Origin: Cycloclasticus pugetii PS-1
GTDB taxonomy: Bacteria; Pseudomonadota; Gammaproteobacteria; Methylococcales; Cycloclasticaceae
Direction: 5' to 3'
DNA length: 64,000 nt
Assembly (NCBI RefSeq): GCF_000384415.1
Contig: NZ_ARVU01000001.1
Location: forward strand, 2,232,001-2,296,000
How positions within the stretch are numbered: position 1 is the first letter of the stretch; the number at the start of each line of letters is the position of its first letter. The notes under the pieces are model-generated. The model made no database searches. It worked only from the letters and a program-made list of their open reading frames with translations, and was not told the DNA's origin. Positions 57,209 to 64,000 of the stretch are shown here, in pieces. The position numbers and the translations under genes are program-made.

Positions 57209-58495
57209 ATGTTAACTGCCCAACAACACGCCCAAGCCTTACTGCAATATATCGATGCTAGCCCAAGCCCTTGGCACGCTGTTCACACGAGCAAAGAAAT
57301 CCTAGATAACAAAGGTTTCAGTGAACTATTAGAGGGTGATACATGGGCATTACAACCGAATGGGCGTTATTATGTCAAACGAGACGACTCTAGCATCATC
57401 GCCTTTACCGTCGGTTCAAATAACCTTGCTCAAGAGGGGTTTAGGCTGATCGGCGCCCACACTGACTCACCAGGGTTACGGGTAAAACCTAAACCAGACC
57501 AACAACAAAGCGGTATCAACCGTTTAGCTGTAGAGATTTATGGTAGCCCATTGCTAGCCACCTTTACCGACCGCGATTTAAGCCTAGCAGGGCGCGTACA
57601 TATCAACCAAAACGGCACCTTACTCTCCAAATTAGTATATTTTAAAAAGCCTTTTCTACGCCTCCCAAACCTTGCTATACACATGAATCCGCAGGTTAAT
57701 ACCGATGGCTTAAAGCTTAATAAACAAACCGAGCTGCCCTTATTGCTGTCACTCGATAATGAACAACCGGCTCTTGTTGAGCTGTTAGCAACGGAGCTGG
57801 GCATCAATAGTGATACTATTTCTGCCTGGGAGTTACATGCTGTCGACACGCAGGCAGGCTCCCTATACGGTTTGAATGATGAGTTTTACACCAATAGTCA
57901 ACTCGATAATTTAGCCTCCTGTCACGCTGGTCTCAGTGCGTTAATATCTGACGCCTCCCTGCATTCGCAACAATTTAATATTTGTGCATTTTTTGACCAT
58001 GAAGAAATAGGTAGCAACAGCCATAAAGGGGCCGATGGCAGCTTCTTACCCGATGTACTCGAACGCATTGCAGGCTCACTAAACCTATCTACCGAGGACT
58101 ATAAACGCGCTTTATCTAATAGTTTTATGATTAGCGCCGATATGGCTCACGCTTATCAGCCTAATTTCCCTAATGCTTATGAACCTGAGCACAAGGTATT
58201 CGTTAATCAGGGTCCCGTTATCAAAGTAAATGCGAATATTCGCTATGCCTCAAACAGTGCCTCTCAATCTCGATTTATTCATTTGTGCGAACAGGCTAAA
58301 GTCGCTTATCAGCAATATTCCCACCGAACCGACCTAGGTTGTGGCAGCACTATTGGCCCCATGACATCGGCACAACTAGGCATCCAAACCGTTGATGTAG
58401 GTTGCCCAATGTGGGCAATGCATAGCATCCGCGAAAGCGCAGGGGTCGCTGACCATCACGACATCACTCATGTATTTACTCAATTCTTCAGTTAA
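57209..58495 (+). CDS. M18 family aminopeptidase (aspartyl aminopeptidase-like)
   Basis: A 428-residue dizinc aminopeptidase of family M18. The metal and catalytic motifs are HTDSPG near residue 82, DNLASC near 232, DHEEIGSNSHKGA near 263 and the final HDITHVF. Cytoplasmic. It follows msrB with a single base between and precedes the MhpD-like gene by five, so the three are one unit. Length and motifs are intact. Confidence 0.93.
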   Translation: MLTAQQHAQALLQYIDASPSPWHAVHTSKEILDNKGFSELLEGDTWALQPNGRYYVKRDDSSIIAFTVGSNNLAQEGFRLIGAHTDSPGLRVKPKPDQQQSGINRLAVEIYGSPLLATFTDRDLSLAGRVHINQNGTLLSKLVYFKKPFLRLPNLAIHMNPQVNTDGLKLNKQTELPLLLSLDNEQPALVELLATELGINSDTISAWELHAVDTQAGSLYGLNDEFYTNSQLDNLASCHAGLSALISDASLHSQQFNICAFFDHEEIGSNSHKGADGSFLPDVLERIAGSLNLSTEDYKRALSNSFMISADMAHAYQPNFPNAYEPEHKVFVNQGPVIKVNANIRYASNSASQSRFIHLCEQAKVAYQQYSHRTDLGCGSTIGPMTSAQLGIQTVDVGCPMWAMHSIRESAGVADHHDITHVFTQFFS

Positions 58496-58500
58496 AGCTT

Positions 58501-59352
58501 ATGAAATTTAAATTTACCTTTTTAATCTTTGCCGTGGCCGCCGTGGCTATCTTTTTTATGCGCCAAGAAAACTTTGTACCACGTACAGCGTTGGATATTT
58601 ATCAGCACTTTACTGATAACACTGAGGCCGATGCCATTCCCGGACTGACAACAGAAACGGCGCTAGAAATTCAAAAACACGTTGTCTATGCCTTATCGGA
58701 AAATTGGGGCGGCATCGCTGGGTACAAAGCGGCTATAACAAACCCGGACATTCAACAAAAAATGGGCATTGAGCATCCGTTGCTAGGCATATTTTTAAAT
58801 AAAATGTTGCTAGAAAGCCCAGCCGTAATCAACATAAACGCCGCCACTCACCCGTTTGCAGAAGCTGACTTATTGGTACGAATCAAAGATTCCGCCATCA
58901 ATAACGCAATAACCGATCAAGAAATACTCGCCTCTATTGACCAAGTTATTCCCTTTATCGAGGTACCCGATAGACTTTTTTCAACAGATAAACCGTTAAC
59001 AGCCGACATGCTGATGGCGATTAATACCGGCGCTCGTTATGGAGTAATGGGGGAACCGATTCCAATGGAATTGATTGAAAACCTAAACCTCTGTCAAGTC
59101 GGCATCGTCTACGAAGAGGACCGCAGCCATTTAAAAACTGGCGCCTGTTCCTCGCTGATGGGCAACCCAGTTAATGTTATTCGTTGGCTAAGAGATCGCC
59201 TATTGGCTTTAAATTACCCTCTAAAGCCAGGCGCTTACTTATCACTTGGTAGCCTTACTTCGCCAGTACCTATAAAAAAAGGTCGTTTAACTGCCATCTA
59301 TACAGGACTTGGAAATCAACAGCACGTTAGTGTATCGGTGTTGTTTAAATAA
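58501..59352 (+). CDS. membrane-anchored 2-keto-4-pentenoate hydratase-like (MhpD/FAH fold) protein
   Basis: A 283-residue protein of the fumarylacetoacetase superfamily, hydratase/decarboxylase branch. The MhpD-like segments are IAGYKAAITN near 73, LLGIFLNKML near 94, FAEADLLVRI (E121, D123) and PFIEVPD (E154), where the three acids are the expected metal ligands. Unlike ordinary MhpD it carries an N-terminal hydrophobic helix (3-20), so it is probably anchored in the membrane with its domain in the periplasm. The cytoplasmic hydratase of meta-cleavage pathways would not need this. Function therefore uncertain. Confidence 0.82.
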   Translation: MKFKFTFLIFAVAAVAIFFMRQENFVPRTALDIYQHFTDNTEADAIPGLTTETALEIQKHVVYALSENWGGIAGYKAAITNPDIQQKMGIEHPLLGIFLNKMLLESPAVININAATHPFAEADLLVRIKDSAINNAITDQEILASIDQVIPFIEVPDRLFSTDKPLTADMLMAINTGARYGVMGEPIPMELIENLNLCQVGIVYEEDRSHLKTGACSSLMGNPVNVIRWLRDRLLALNYPLKPGAYLSLGSLTSPVPIKKGRLTAIYTGLGNQQHVSVSVLFK

Positions 59353-59366
59353 AATCAAACAAATAA

Positions 59367-59390
59367 AAAAGGGCGGTTTCCCGCCCTTTT
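59367..59390. terminator. bidirectional terminator between MhpD-like and cytochrome b561 genes
   Basis: AAAAGGGCGG pairs fully with CCGCCCTTTT around TTTC. It has an A-run on the left and a T-run on the right, so it can serve both convergent units. Confidence 0.92.
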
Positions 59391-59395
59391 GATGT

Positions 59396-59956
59396 TTAGT
59401 CTATGCGCTGACCAAGCATTCTTTTCAAAGTACCATCTTTATCCATAAAGTGGTGCTTTAGTGCACCTGATACATGTAAAAGAAATGCTACAAACATTAA
59501 CTTACCAGCAATTTCGTGTGTCTCGTGCGCCACCCCTGCAATAGGCCCATTAATAGGGATCATTTTTCCAGCCTCATCAGGATTTGGTGTTGCAGCCAAG
59601 AGCTCTAAGCCGAAAACAGAAAGCCCATGCCCGCCTAGACCCGACATTAACATTCCTGAAACAGGCATCACTACTGTCGCAATAATAAGCGTCCAATGTA
59701 CCAGTTTAGACAGTGCATGCTCCCATGATTTATAGGTACTTGCAGGCTCCGGCCAACCTTGCTTCACACGCCAGACCACACGTGCAAATATAAAGATAAA
59801 AACAATCATTCCTACCGACTTATGGATAGGATACAAGGCATACACCTTGTAATCGGTCATGTACACACCAACGGCTACCAACATAATTATTGAAATGCCG
59901 ACAATCCAATGCAGCGCAACGGATACACACGACAGCTTAACTCTCGAATCACTCAT
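59396..59956 (-). CDS. cytochrome b561 family protein
   Basis: A 186-residue inner-membrane di-heme cytochrome of the bacterial b561 type. Four membrane helices carry the paired His ligands: VALHWIVG (H16), HKSVGM (H45), KLVHWTL (H87) and FLLHVSGALKHHF. It probably passes electrons between quinone and a periplasmic acceptor, for example removing superoxide. It is a single gene convergent with the M18/MhpD unit and divergent from the LigB gene. Confidence 0.92.
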   Translation of the reverse strand: MSDSRVKLSCVSVALHWIVGISIIMLVAVGVYMTDYKVYALYPIHKSVGMIVFIFIFARVVWRVKQGWPEPASTYKSWEHALSKLVHWTLIIATVVMPVSGMLMSGLGGHGLSVFGLELLAATPNPDEAGKMIPINGPIAGVAHETHEIAGKLMFVAFLLHVSGALKHHFMDKDGTLKRMLGQRID

Positions 59957-60036
59957 TTAAACCCCCTCTTTTTTTAGTTACTTAAGCGTTAGATGATATA
60001 TCATATCTTACCTAATTCAATAGTTATTTAAGGCTT

Positions 60037-60846
60037 ATGTCCAACCCAATTTTTCCAACTATTTACATCCCTCATGGAGGCGGCCCTTGTTTTTTTATGG
60101 ATTGGACGCGTGGCCCTGCAGATACGTGGGACACCATGAAAGGATGGTTACAAAATCTTCATAAAATTCTTCCGAGAAAACCAAAAGCCATTATTGTTAT
60201 CTCTGCGCATTGGGAAGAAGACGTTATTAGGATCAACTCGCAGCCTCACCCGCCGCTATATTTTGATTACTACGGTTTTCCACCACATACTTACGAACTG
60301 ACTTACCCTGCTCCAGGCTCGCCAGAGCTTGCTAAGCAAATACAAGCGCTTTTAAAAAATGCAGATATTGACTGTGCACTTGACCCCGATCATGGCTATG
60401 ATCACGGCACCTTTGTGCCTTTAAAAGTGATGTTTCCAGATGCGGATATTCCGGTTGTTCAAGTGTCCTTACAACATAACTTAGACCCCGTTTACCATAT
60501 TCAAGTTGGCGCTGCACTTCAATCTTTAAGAGAACAAGATATTTTCATTCTCGGCAGTGGTATGAGCTTTCACAATATGGACACCTTAATGCAGGGGCAA
60601 GATATTGGTAATCATGCCGGCACATTTGATCATTGGCTAACAAACACCTGTGAGTCTAAACCCGACGAACGAAACAAACGACTTGGCAACTGGCTCAACG
60701 CACCTTCCGCTCGACAAGCACACCCACGGGAAGAACACCTACTGCCGTTAATGGTCGTTGCTGGAGCGGGCGGAAACAACCAAGGCAAAAACATATTCCA
60801 AGACAATGTTATGGGCGTTAACGTTTCAGCCTATCAATTTGATTAA
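60037..60846 (+). CDS. LigB-type extradiol dioxygenase (DODA/YgiD family)
   Basis: A 269-residue class III extradiol ring-cleavage dioxygenase. The metal-site residues are His13 in IPHGGGP, His58 in SAHWE and His179 in GSGMSFHN, and the DHGYDHGTFVPL motif (118-129) is characteristic of the 4,5-DOPA dioxygenase/YgiD group. True substrate unknown; relatives open catecholic rings. The nearby ring-hydroxylating dioxygenase operon, on the other strand, makes a role in aromatic catabolism plausible but not shown. Confidence 0.9.
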   Translation: MSNPIFPTIYIPHGGGPCFFMDWTRGPADTWDTMKGWLQNLHKILPRKPKAIIVISAHWEEDVIRINSQPHPPLYFDYYGFPPHTYELTYPAPGSPELAKQIQALLKNADIDCALDPDHGYDHGTFVPLKVMFPDADIPVVQVSLQHNLDPVYHIQVGAALQSLREQDIFILGSGMSFHNMDTLMQGQDIGNHAGTFDHWLTNTCESKPDERNKRLGNWLNAPSARQAHPREEHLLPLMVVAGAGGNNQGKNIFQDNVMGVNVSAYQFD

Positions 60847-60917
60847 GCTAACTATTAGCGCACGTTTAATGCCGCTAAAGCTCAAGCAAGGCAATACAAG
60901 CGCTGTATTAGAATACT

Positions 60918-60946
60918 AAAAAGGGGTGCGCTATCAGCCCTTTTTT
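60918..60946. terminator. bidirectional terminator between the LigB and SDR genes
   Basis: AAAAAGGG (60918-60925) pairs with CCCTTTTT (60938-60945) around a 12-base loop. A T-run follows on the right and an A-run lies on the left, suiting two convergent transcripts. Confidence 0.8.
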
Positions 60947-60964
60947 ATTATCGACGTATTAAAT

Positions 60965-61783
60965 TTACCAAGCCGTCCAACCACCATCATGCGCAATCAC
61001 TTGCCCCGTCATAAAAGAAGCCGCATCGCTAGCTAGGTACACCAATAAACCAGCCAACTCCTCAGGGTCGCCTGTTCTATTCAACGGCGTTAACCCGTGC
61101 AGTTTCTCTACCATCGCAGCAATATCAGCCTCACTTAACGGCAATGCTTCACGGCCTAGCTGCGTACCCAAATGCCAGCCTGGCGCTATCGCATTACAAC
61201 GAATACCCTCATTCCCATATTCCACAGCAATCTGTTTGGTCAACGTTGCTACCGCCCCTTTAGAAGCAGAGTAATTCGCAGCCACCGCAGACAAATCATT
61301 TGATACACCACCCAAACCAGCCACCGAAGAAATATTAATAATAGAACCTTTCTTTTGTGCCATCATTTGTGGAAGCACTGCTTTAGTACACAGAAATACC
61401 CCCCGAGTATTAACCGCGTTCACACGGTCCCAGTCTTCTACTGGCATCTCATGTATTCGATCTGCTGGACTGGCGATACCTGCATTATTCACTAAAATAT
61501 CTAGCCTGCCATATGCCTGAAGTACCGCCCTATTCATTGCCGCCACTGAATCAACATCACTGACATCAACCTCAACTGATAAAGCCTTACCACCCAACAG
61601 GCGAACTTCTTCAGCCGTTTGTTCCGCTGATGCCAAATTAATATCTGCCGACACGACCGTTGCGCCTGCTGAAGCCAAGGCGCGCGCAAATACATTACCT
61701 AACCCGCAGCCCGCGCCAGTAACCAGCGCGATCTGCCCATCTAGGCGAAATAAATCTAACGAGAAGGCTGGATATTGACTCAT
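60965..61783 (-). CDS. short-chain dehydrogenase/reductase
   Basis: A classical NAD(P)-dependent SDR of 272 residues. The cofactor loop is TGAGCGLG (22-29), the structural motif NNAG (99-102), and the catalytic residues include Ser in ISS (near 152), Y171 and K175. The Asp at the end of strand 2 (ADIN) favours NAD. It overlaps the upstream SDR gene by four bases and closes the dioxygenase operon, so oxidation of a dihydrodiol or an alcohol intermediate is plausible. The exact substrate cannot be read. Confidence 0.9.
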   Translation of the reverse strand: MSQYPAFSLDLFRLDGQIALVTGAGCGLGNVFARALASAGATVVSADINLASAEQTAEEVRLLGGKALSVEVDVSDVDSVAAMNRAVLQAYGRLDILVNNAGIASPADRIHEMPVEDWDRVNAVNTRGVFLCTKAVLPQMMAQKKGSIINISSVAGLGGVSNDLSAVAANYSASKGAVATLTKQIAVEYGNEGIRCNAIAPGWHLGTQLGREALPLSEADIAAMVEKLHGLTPLNRTGDPEELAGLLVYLASDAASFMTGQVIAHDGGWTAW

Positions 61784-62538
61784 TGTGCCGTATACCCACC
61801 ATCAATGGGGATAATCGCCCCAGTAATAAACTGTGATTCTTCACTTGAAAGAAACGCCACTAAATTGGCAATTTCTTCTGGCTCCGCCCCCCGACCTAAC
61901 GGTGTCATACCAGAGGCTGCCTCTATAAACTCTGGACCAATTCTCTTAACCATAGAGGTTAACACAAGGCCTGGGCAAATAGCATTTGCTCTTATTTTAT
62001 GCTTCGCATACGTGACGGCCCATGAACGAGTTAATGAGATAACCGCCCCTTTTGAAGCACAGTAAGAATGCAGGCCGCCGGGTGTACCTATCAGCCCACC
62101 AATAGAGGATGTTGTTGTGATCGAGCCGCCTTTGCCACCCGCTATCATACTTTTAAGTGCATATTTAGCGGCCAAAAATACACCTCGTGTATTAATTGAC
62201 TGCACTTTTTCCCAAGCATCAACGTCCAGCTCATCGGTATTGCCATCACCGTCTTCAAAACCGGCATTATTAAATAAGATAGAGACCGAACCAAAAGCCG
62301 CTTCTGCCGAGGCGGTCATTTCTTTTACCAGTGTTTCATCTGACACGTCACAGTATTGTGCAATGGCACGCCCACCTTGTTGTTTAATTAATTCCAGCGT
62401 TTCGGCATTACCTTCTGTATTAATATCTGCCAAACACACACTGGCCCCTTCTGAAGCTAAACGAAGTGCTGTTGCACGCCCCATTCCCGATGATGAACCT
62501 GTCACTATGGCATTATGCCCTTCCATTCGTGCTGTCAT
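61780..62538 (-). CDS. short-chain dehydrogenase/reductase (dihydrodiol-dehydrogenase candidate)
   Basis: A 252-residue classical SDR with TGSSSGMG (13-20), NNAG (90-93), a catalytic Ser in TTSS (near 144), Y159 and K163. The C-terminal ITGAIIPIDGGYTAQ is standard. Asp at the end of strand 2 (LADIN) favours NAD. It lies 30 bases after the dioxygenase beta gene, with AAGGAG before the ATG, on the minus strand. A cis-dihydrodiol dehydrogenase would logically follow a ring-hydroxylating dioxygenase. Confidence 0.9.
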   Translation of the reverse strand: MTARMEGHNAIVTGSSSGMGRATALRLASEGASVCLADINTEGNAETLELIKQQGGRAIAQYCDVSDETLVKEMTASAEAAFGSVSILFNNAGFEDGDGNTDELDVDAWEKVQSINTRGVFLAAKYALKSMIAGGKGGSITTTSSIGGLIGTPGGLHSYCASKGAVISLTRSWAVTYAKHKIRANAICPGLVLTSMVKRIGPEFIEAASGMTPLGRGAEPEEIANLVAFLSSEESQFITGAIIPIDGGYTAQ

Positions 62539-62568
62539 TATGACTCCTTAATTAAATTAGTTTTATGC

Positions 62569-63111
62569 TTAGAAAAACATGTTTAAGTTTTTGTCGACGA
62601 TCACCCGCGCAGGTAAAAACACCGTTCTTGCGACTAACTTCAGGCCATCACCAGTATCACGCAACAAATCTTTACGTGTACCGGTATGGCTAATATGGTC
62701 TTTATCGCGTCTTGCGCGCAACAAGGTAAATTTACTTCGTACATCGTAAACACTCGCCTCATCGGTACAAAACGACTCAATATTTGTTACGGTACGAACA
62801 TGGTGGGTCGCTGGGTCGTTTAGCCAAACCATGCCGGTATCTTCTCTGGCTGCCCGTTGCTTTAACTTTTCAAAGTTTTCATCGTAGATCATCGTTTCAC
62901 AAATGGAACTTTTGCCTAGCCTGTTCCTTCGATAAGTATTCATTGGAATAGGCATTTTATAAGCAATGTTTTCATCCAACATGGTCAGCCAATCATCGTA
63001 ACGTTCTTCATCCAAAACACGTGCTTCAGCTGCCAAAAACCGTTCTATTCGATAAGCTGTTTGCATATCTGTGTCTTTGCCCACTGGCGCTATTTTTTGT
63101 TTTCTAGCCAT
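62569..63111 (-). CDS. aromatic ring-hydroxylating dioxygenase beta subunit
   Basis: A 180-residue small subunit of a Rieske non-heme iron oxygenase. The RIERFLAAEARVLDEERYDDWL and YKMPIPMNTYRRNRLG segments and the late KDHISHTGTRKDLLR stretch are typical of the cone-shaped structural subunit. I chose the ATG at 63111, which overlaps the alpha stop by eight bases; the longer frame runs into the alpha gene. The alpha3beta3 enzyme adds both atoms of oxygen to an aromatic ring. Confidence 0.9.
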   Translation of the reverse strand: MARKQKIAPVGKDTDMQTAYRIERFLAAEARVLDEERYDDWLTMLDENIAYKMPIPMNTYRRNRLGKSSICETMIYDENFEKLKQRAAREDTGMVWLNDPATHHVRTVTNIESFCTDEASVYDVRSKFTLLRARRDKDHISHTGTRKDLLRDTGDGLKLVARTVFLPARVIVDKNLNMFF

Positions 63112-64000
63112 TGACAGACTCCTTCTGTACCGGTGCTTGCGGCAAAATATCGCTGGCTGATTCAGCCAACATAGTTCGTTGCCACTGCGCATAAAACTCT
63201 CGCTGACAAAGCTCATTAACAATACCCGGGGAGGCTTCTCCAGGCCCATCCCAATTCATTGTTCGCCCCTTAGCCATACCCAGCCAACCCTTCATTTGCC
63301 TAGTTGCATACCCATTGGGAGAGTGTGTGATCGCTTCGGTAAAATCACCATCATCACCTTCTAATATACCTGCTGAACCAAATGTTTGACCGACATGTTT
63401 AACGATAATATCTTTCACCTCATCAGGTGTGTTTTTATCCGCCATAGAATAGGTTGCCACCTCAAAAGCACCAGGGCCTTTCGGATGAATAACCCGCAGC
63501 AGGTTTAAACCTTGAATAATTTGCAAGTTAGGGAAAACCCCCATATGTGTTTCTGAGCCTAGTAGTTGCTTGCCACGCACCTCACCTAAACGCTCGACAA
63601 CACTTGGCCTCACTTGCTCAAGGTACTCTATACACGGCCCAGGGTTATCGTATAGCGCATAACCGGATTGCCCATCTAACGTCGATAAAATAGTATGTGG
63701 CGGTATGGCCACTTGCATTTGTCCTGAGTCATCAAAGCCTGTGTTATCTTTGCCAATACCAAGAACCGATTCACTCCGTCCTTGACCAATAGTGCCCACC
63801 ACTCGCATAGCACCCGCATGCGCCCAAGCCACGTGGTAGCCATCACCAATCGCATTTTCTACGGGTAACTTCCAGTTACCGGGTATTTCTACTCGGTATG
63901 GCGTGCCGATAAGCTCCATCCCTTCTGGTGAAGCATCGAGTACAACATCTAGGTAATAGGCCATGTCGCCTAAGTATTCCACTAGGTCCGGGCCTTCTTC
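63104..64000 (-). CDS. aromatic ring-hydroxylating dioxygenase alpha subunit (5' end outside window)
   Basis: The C-terminal ~298 residues of the catalytic subunit; the N-terminal Rieske [2Fe-2S] domain lies beyond the window end, and the frame is open to base 64000. The mononuclear iron ligands appear in ENAIGDGYHVAWAH, with two His spaced HxxxxH about 60 residues into the visible part. The third ligand would be an acid in the later GDDGDFTEAI stretch. Substrate class (naphthalene, biphenyl, salicylate or other) cannot be fixed from this fragment. Confidence 0.9.
   Translation of the reverse strand, partial: EEGPDLVEYLGDMAYYLDVVLDASPEGMELIGTPYRVEIPGNWKLPVENAIGDGYHVAWAHAGAMRVVGTIGQGRSESVLGIGKDNTGFDDSGQMQVAIPPHTILSTLDGQSGYALYDNPGPCIEYLEQVRPSVVERLGEVRGKQLLGSETHMGVFPNLQIIQGLNLLRVIHPKGPGAFEVATYSMADKNTPDEVKDIIVKHVGQTFGSAGILEGDDGDFTEAITHSPNGYATRQMKGWLGMAKGRTMNWDGPGEASPGIVNELCQREFYAQWQRTMLAESASDILPQAPVQKESVNG

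Noticed and set aside
1..64000. CRISPR arrays, tRNA or rRNA genes, transposases, prophage genes
   Set aside because: No regularly spaced direct repeats, cloverleaf sequences, rRNA motifs, or integrase or transposase proteins were seen on either strand.

Overview
The window is about 64 kb of gene-dense chromosome with moderate, slightly AT-leaning base composition. It looks like a Gammaproteobacterium. The evidence is the gene order gshB-tonB-algH-ruvX-pyrR-pyrB-pyrX (known from Pseudomonas-like genomes), hisBHAFIE followed by tat genes, and single-copy gammaproteobacterial families (YcgL, HopJ, VF530, EfpL, YgiQ). An aromatic ring-hydroxylating dioxygenase operon at the right edge, an extradiol-type dioxygenase and a MhpD-like protein suggest a marine aromatic degrader such as Cycloclasticus. 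That genus call is inference and was not tested. There are no rRNA or tRNA genes, no CRISPR array, no transposase and no phage genes.

Layout, left to right. 1-5.8 kb: potassium uptake (trkA, cut by the window edge, then trkH), a SAM methyltransferase, a rhodanese and typA. 6.0-8.3 kb: a tungsten/molybdopterin aldehyde:ferredoxin oxidoreductase followed by a MoaD-like carrier protein. 8.3-12.9 kb: hisB-H-A-F-I-E running into tatA and tatC, with no tatB. 12.9-15.5 kb: a DUF1499 protein and a YgiQ radical SAM protein. 15.6-19.7 kb: a small PstS-like binding protein, an outer-membrane porin and a membrane GGDEF-EAL protein in one transcription unit. 19.7-23.8 kb: a SLC13 carrier, a DUF4212/solute-sodium symporter pair and a YaiI protein. 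24.2-31.8 kb: a second GGDEF-EAL protein, a periplasmic DNA ligase, efpL, hopJ, dbpA and a fused double acyltransferase resembling OlsF. 32-39.9 kb: a SulP transporter, recQ, an ABC-F ATPase, VF530, and an overlapping FAD-oxidase/methyltransferase pair that looks like a split MnmC pathway (MnmC(o)-like plus MnmM-like).

40-46.9 kb (minus strand): gshB, tonB, algH, ruvX, pyrR, pyrB, an inactive dihydroorotase (pyrX), pyrK and a VanZ protein, almost all touching or overlapping. 46.9-48.0 kb: a lone hypothetical gene with a HEPN-like motif, then a ~400 bp non-coding element with mirrored hairpin ends. 48.0-53.5 kb (minus strand): the methyl cycle, metK-ahcY-metF-ycgL-rsmE, driven from a recognisable promoter and an S-adenosylhomocysteine riboswitch placed ahead of metK, with an mddA-like methanethiol methyltransferase just upstream. 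53.6-59.4 kb: DUF4202, a lipoprotein, a periplasmic metallo-beta-lactamase-fold protein, phospholipase A (pldA), msrB, an M18 aminopeptidase and a membrane-anchored MhpD-like protein. 59.4-64 kb: cytochrome b561, a LigB-type dioxygenase, and a minus-strand operon of dioxygenase alpha (cut by the window end), dioxygenase beta and two short-chain dehydrogenases.

Four places deserve most attention: the SAH riboswitch ahead of metK beside mddA, the split MnmC-like pair, the mirrored intergenic element at 47.6-48.0 kb, and the aldehyde oxidoreductase with its unusual leader and internal hairpin.
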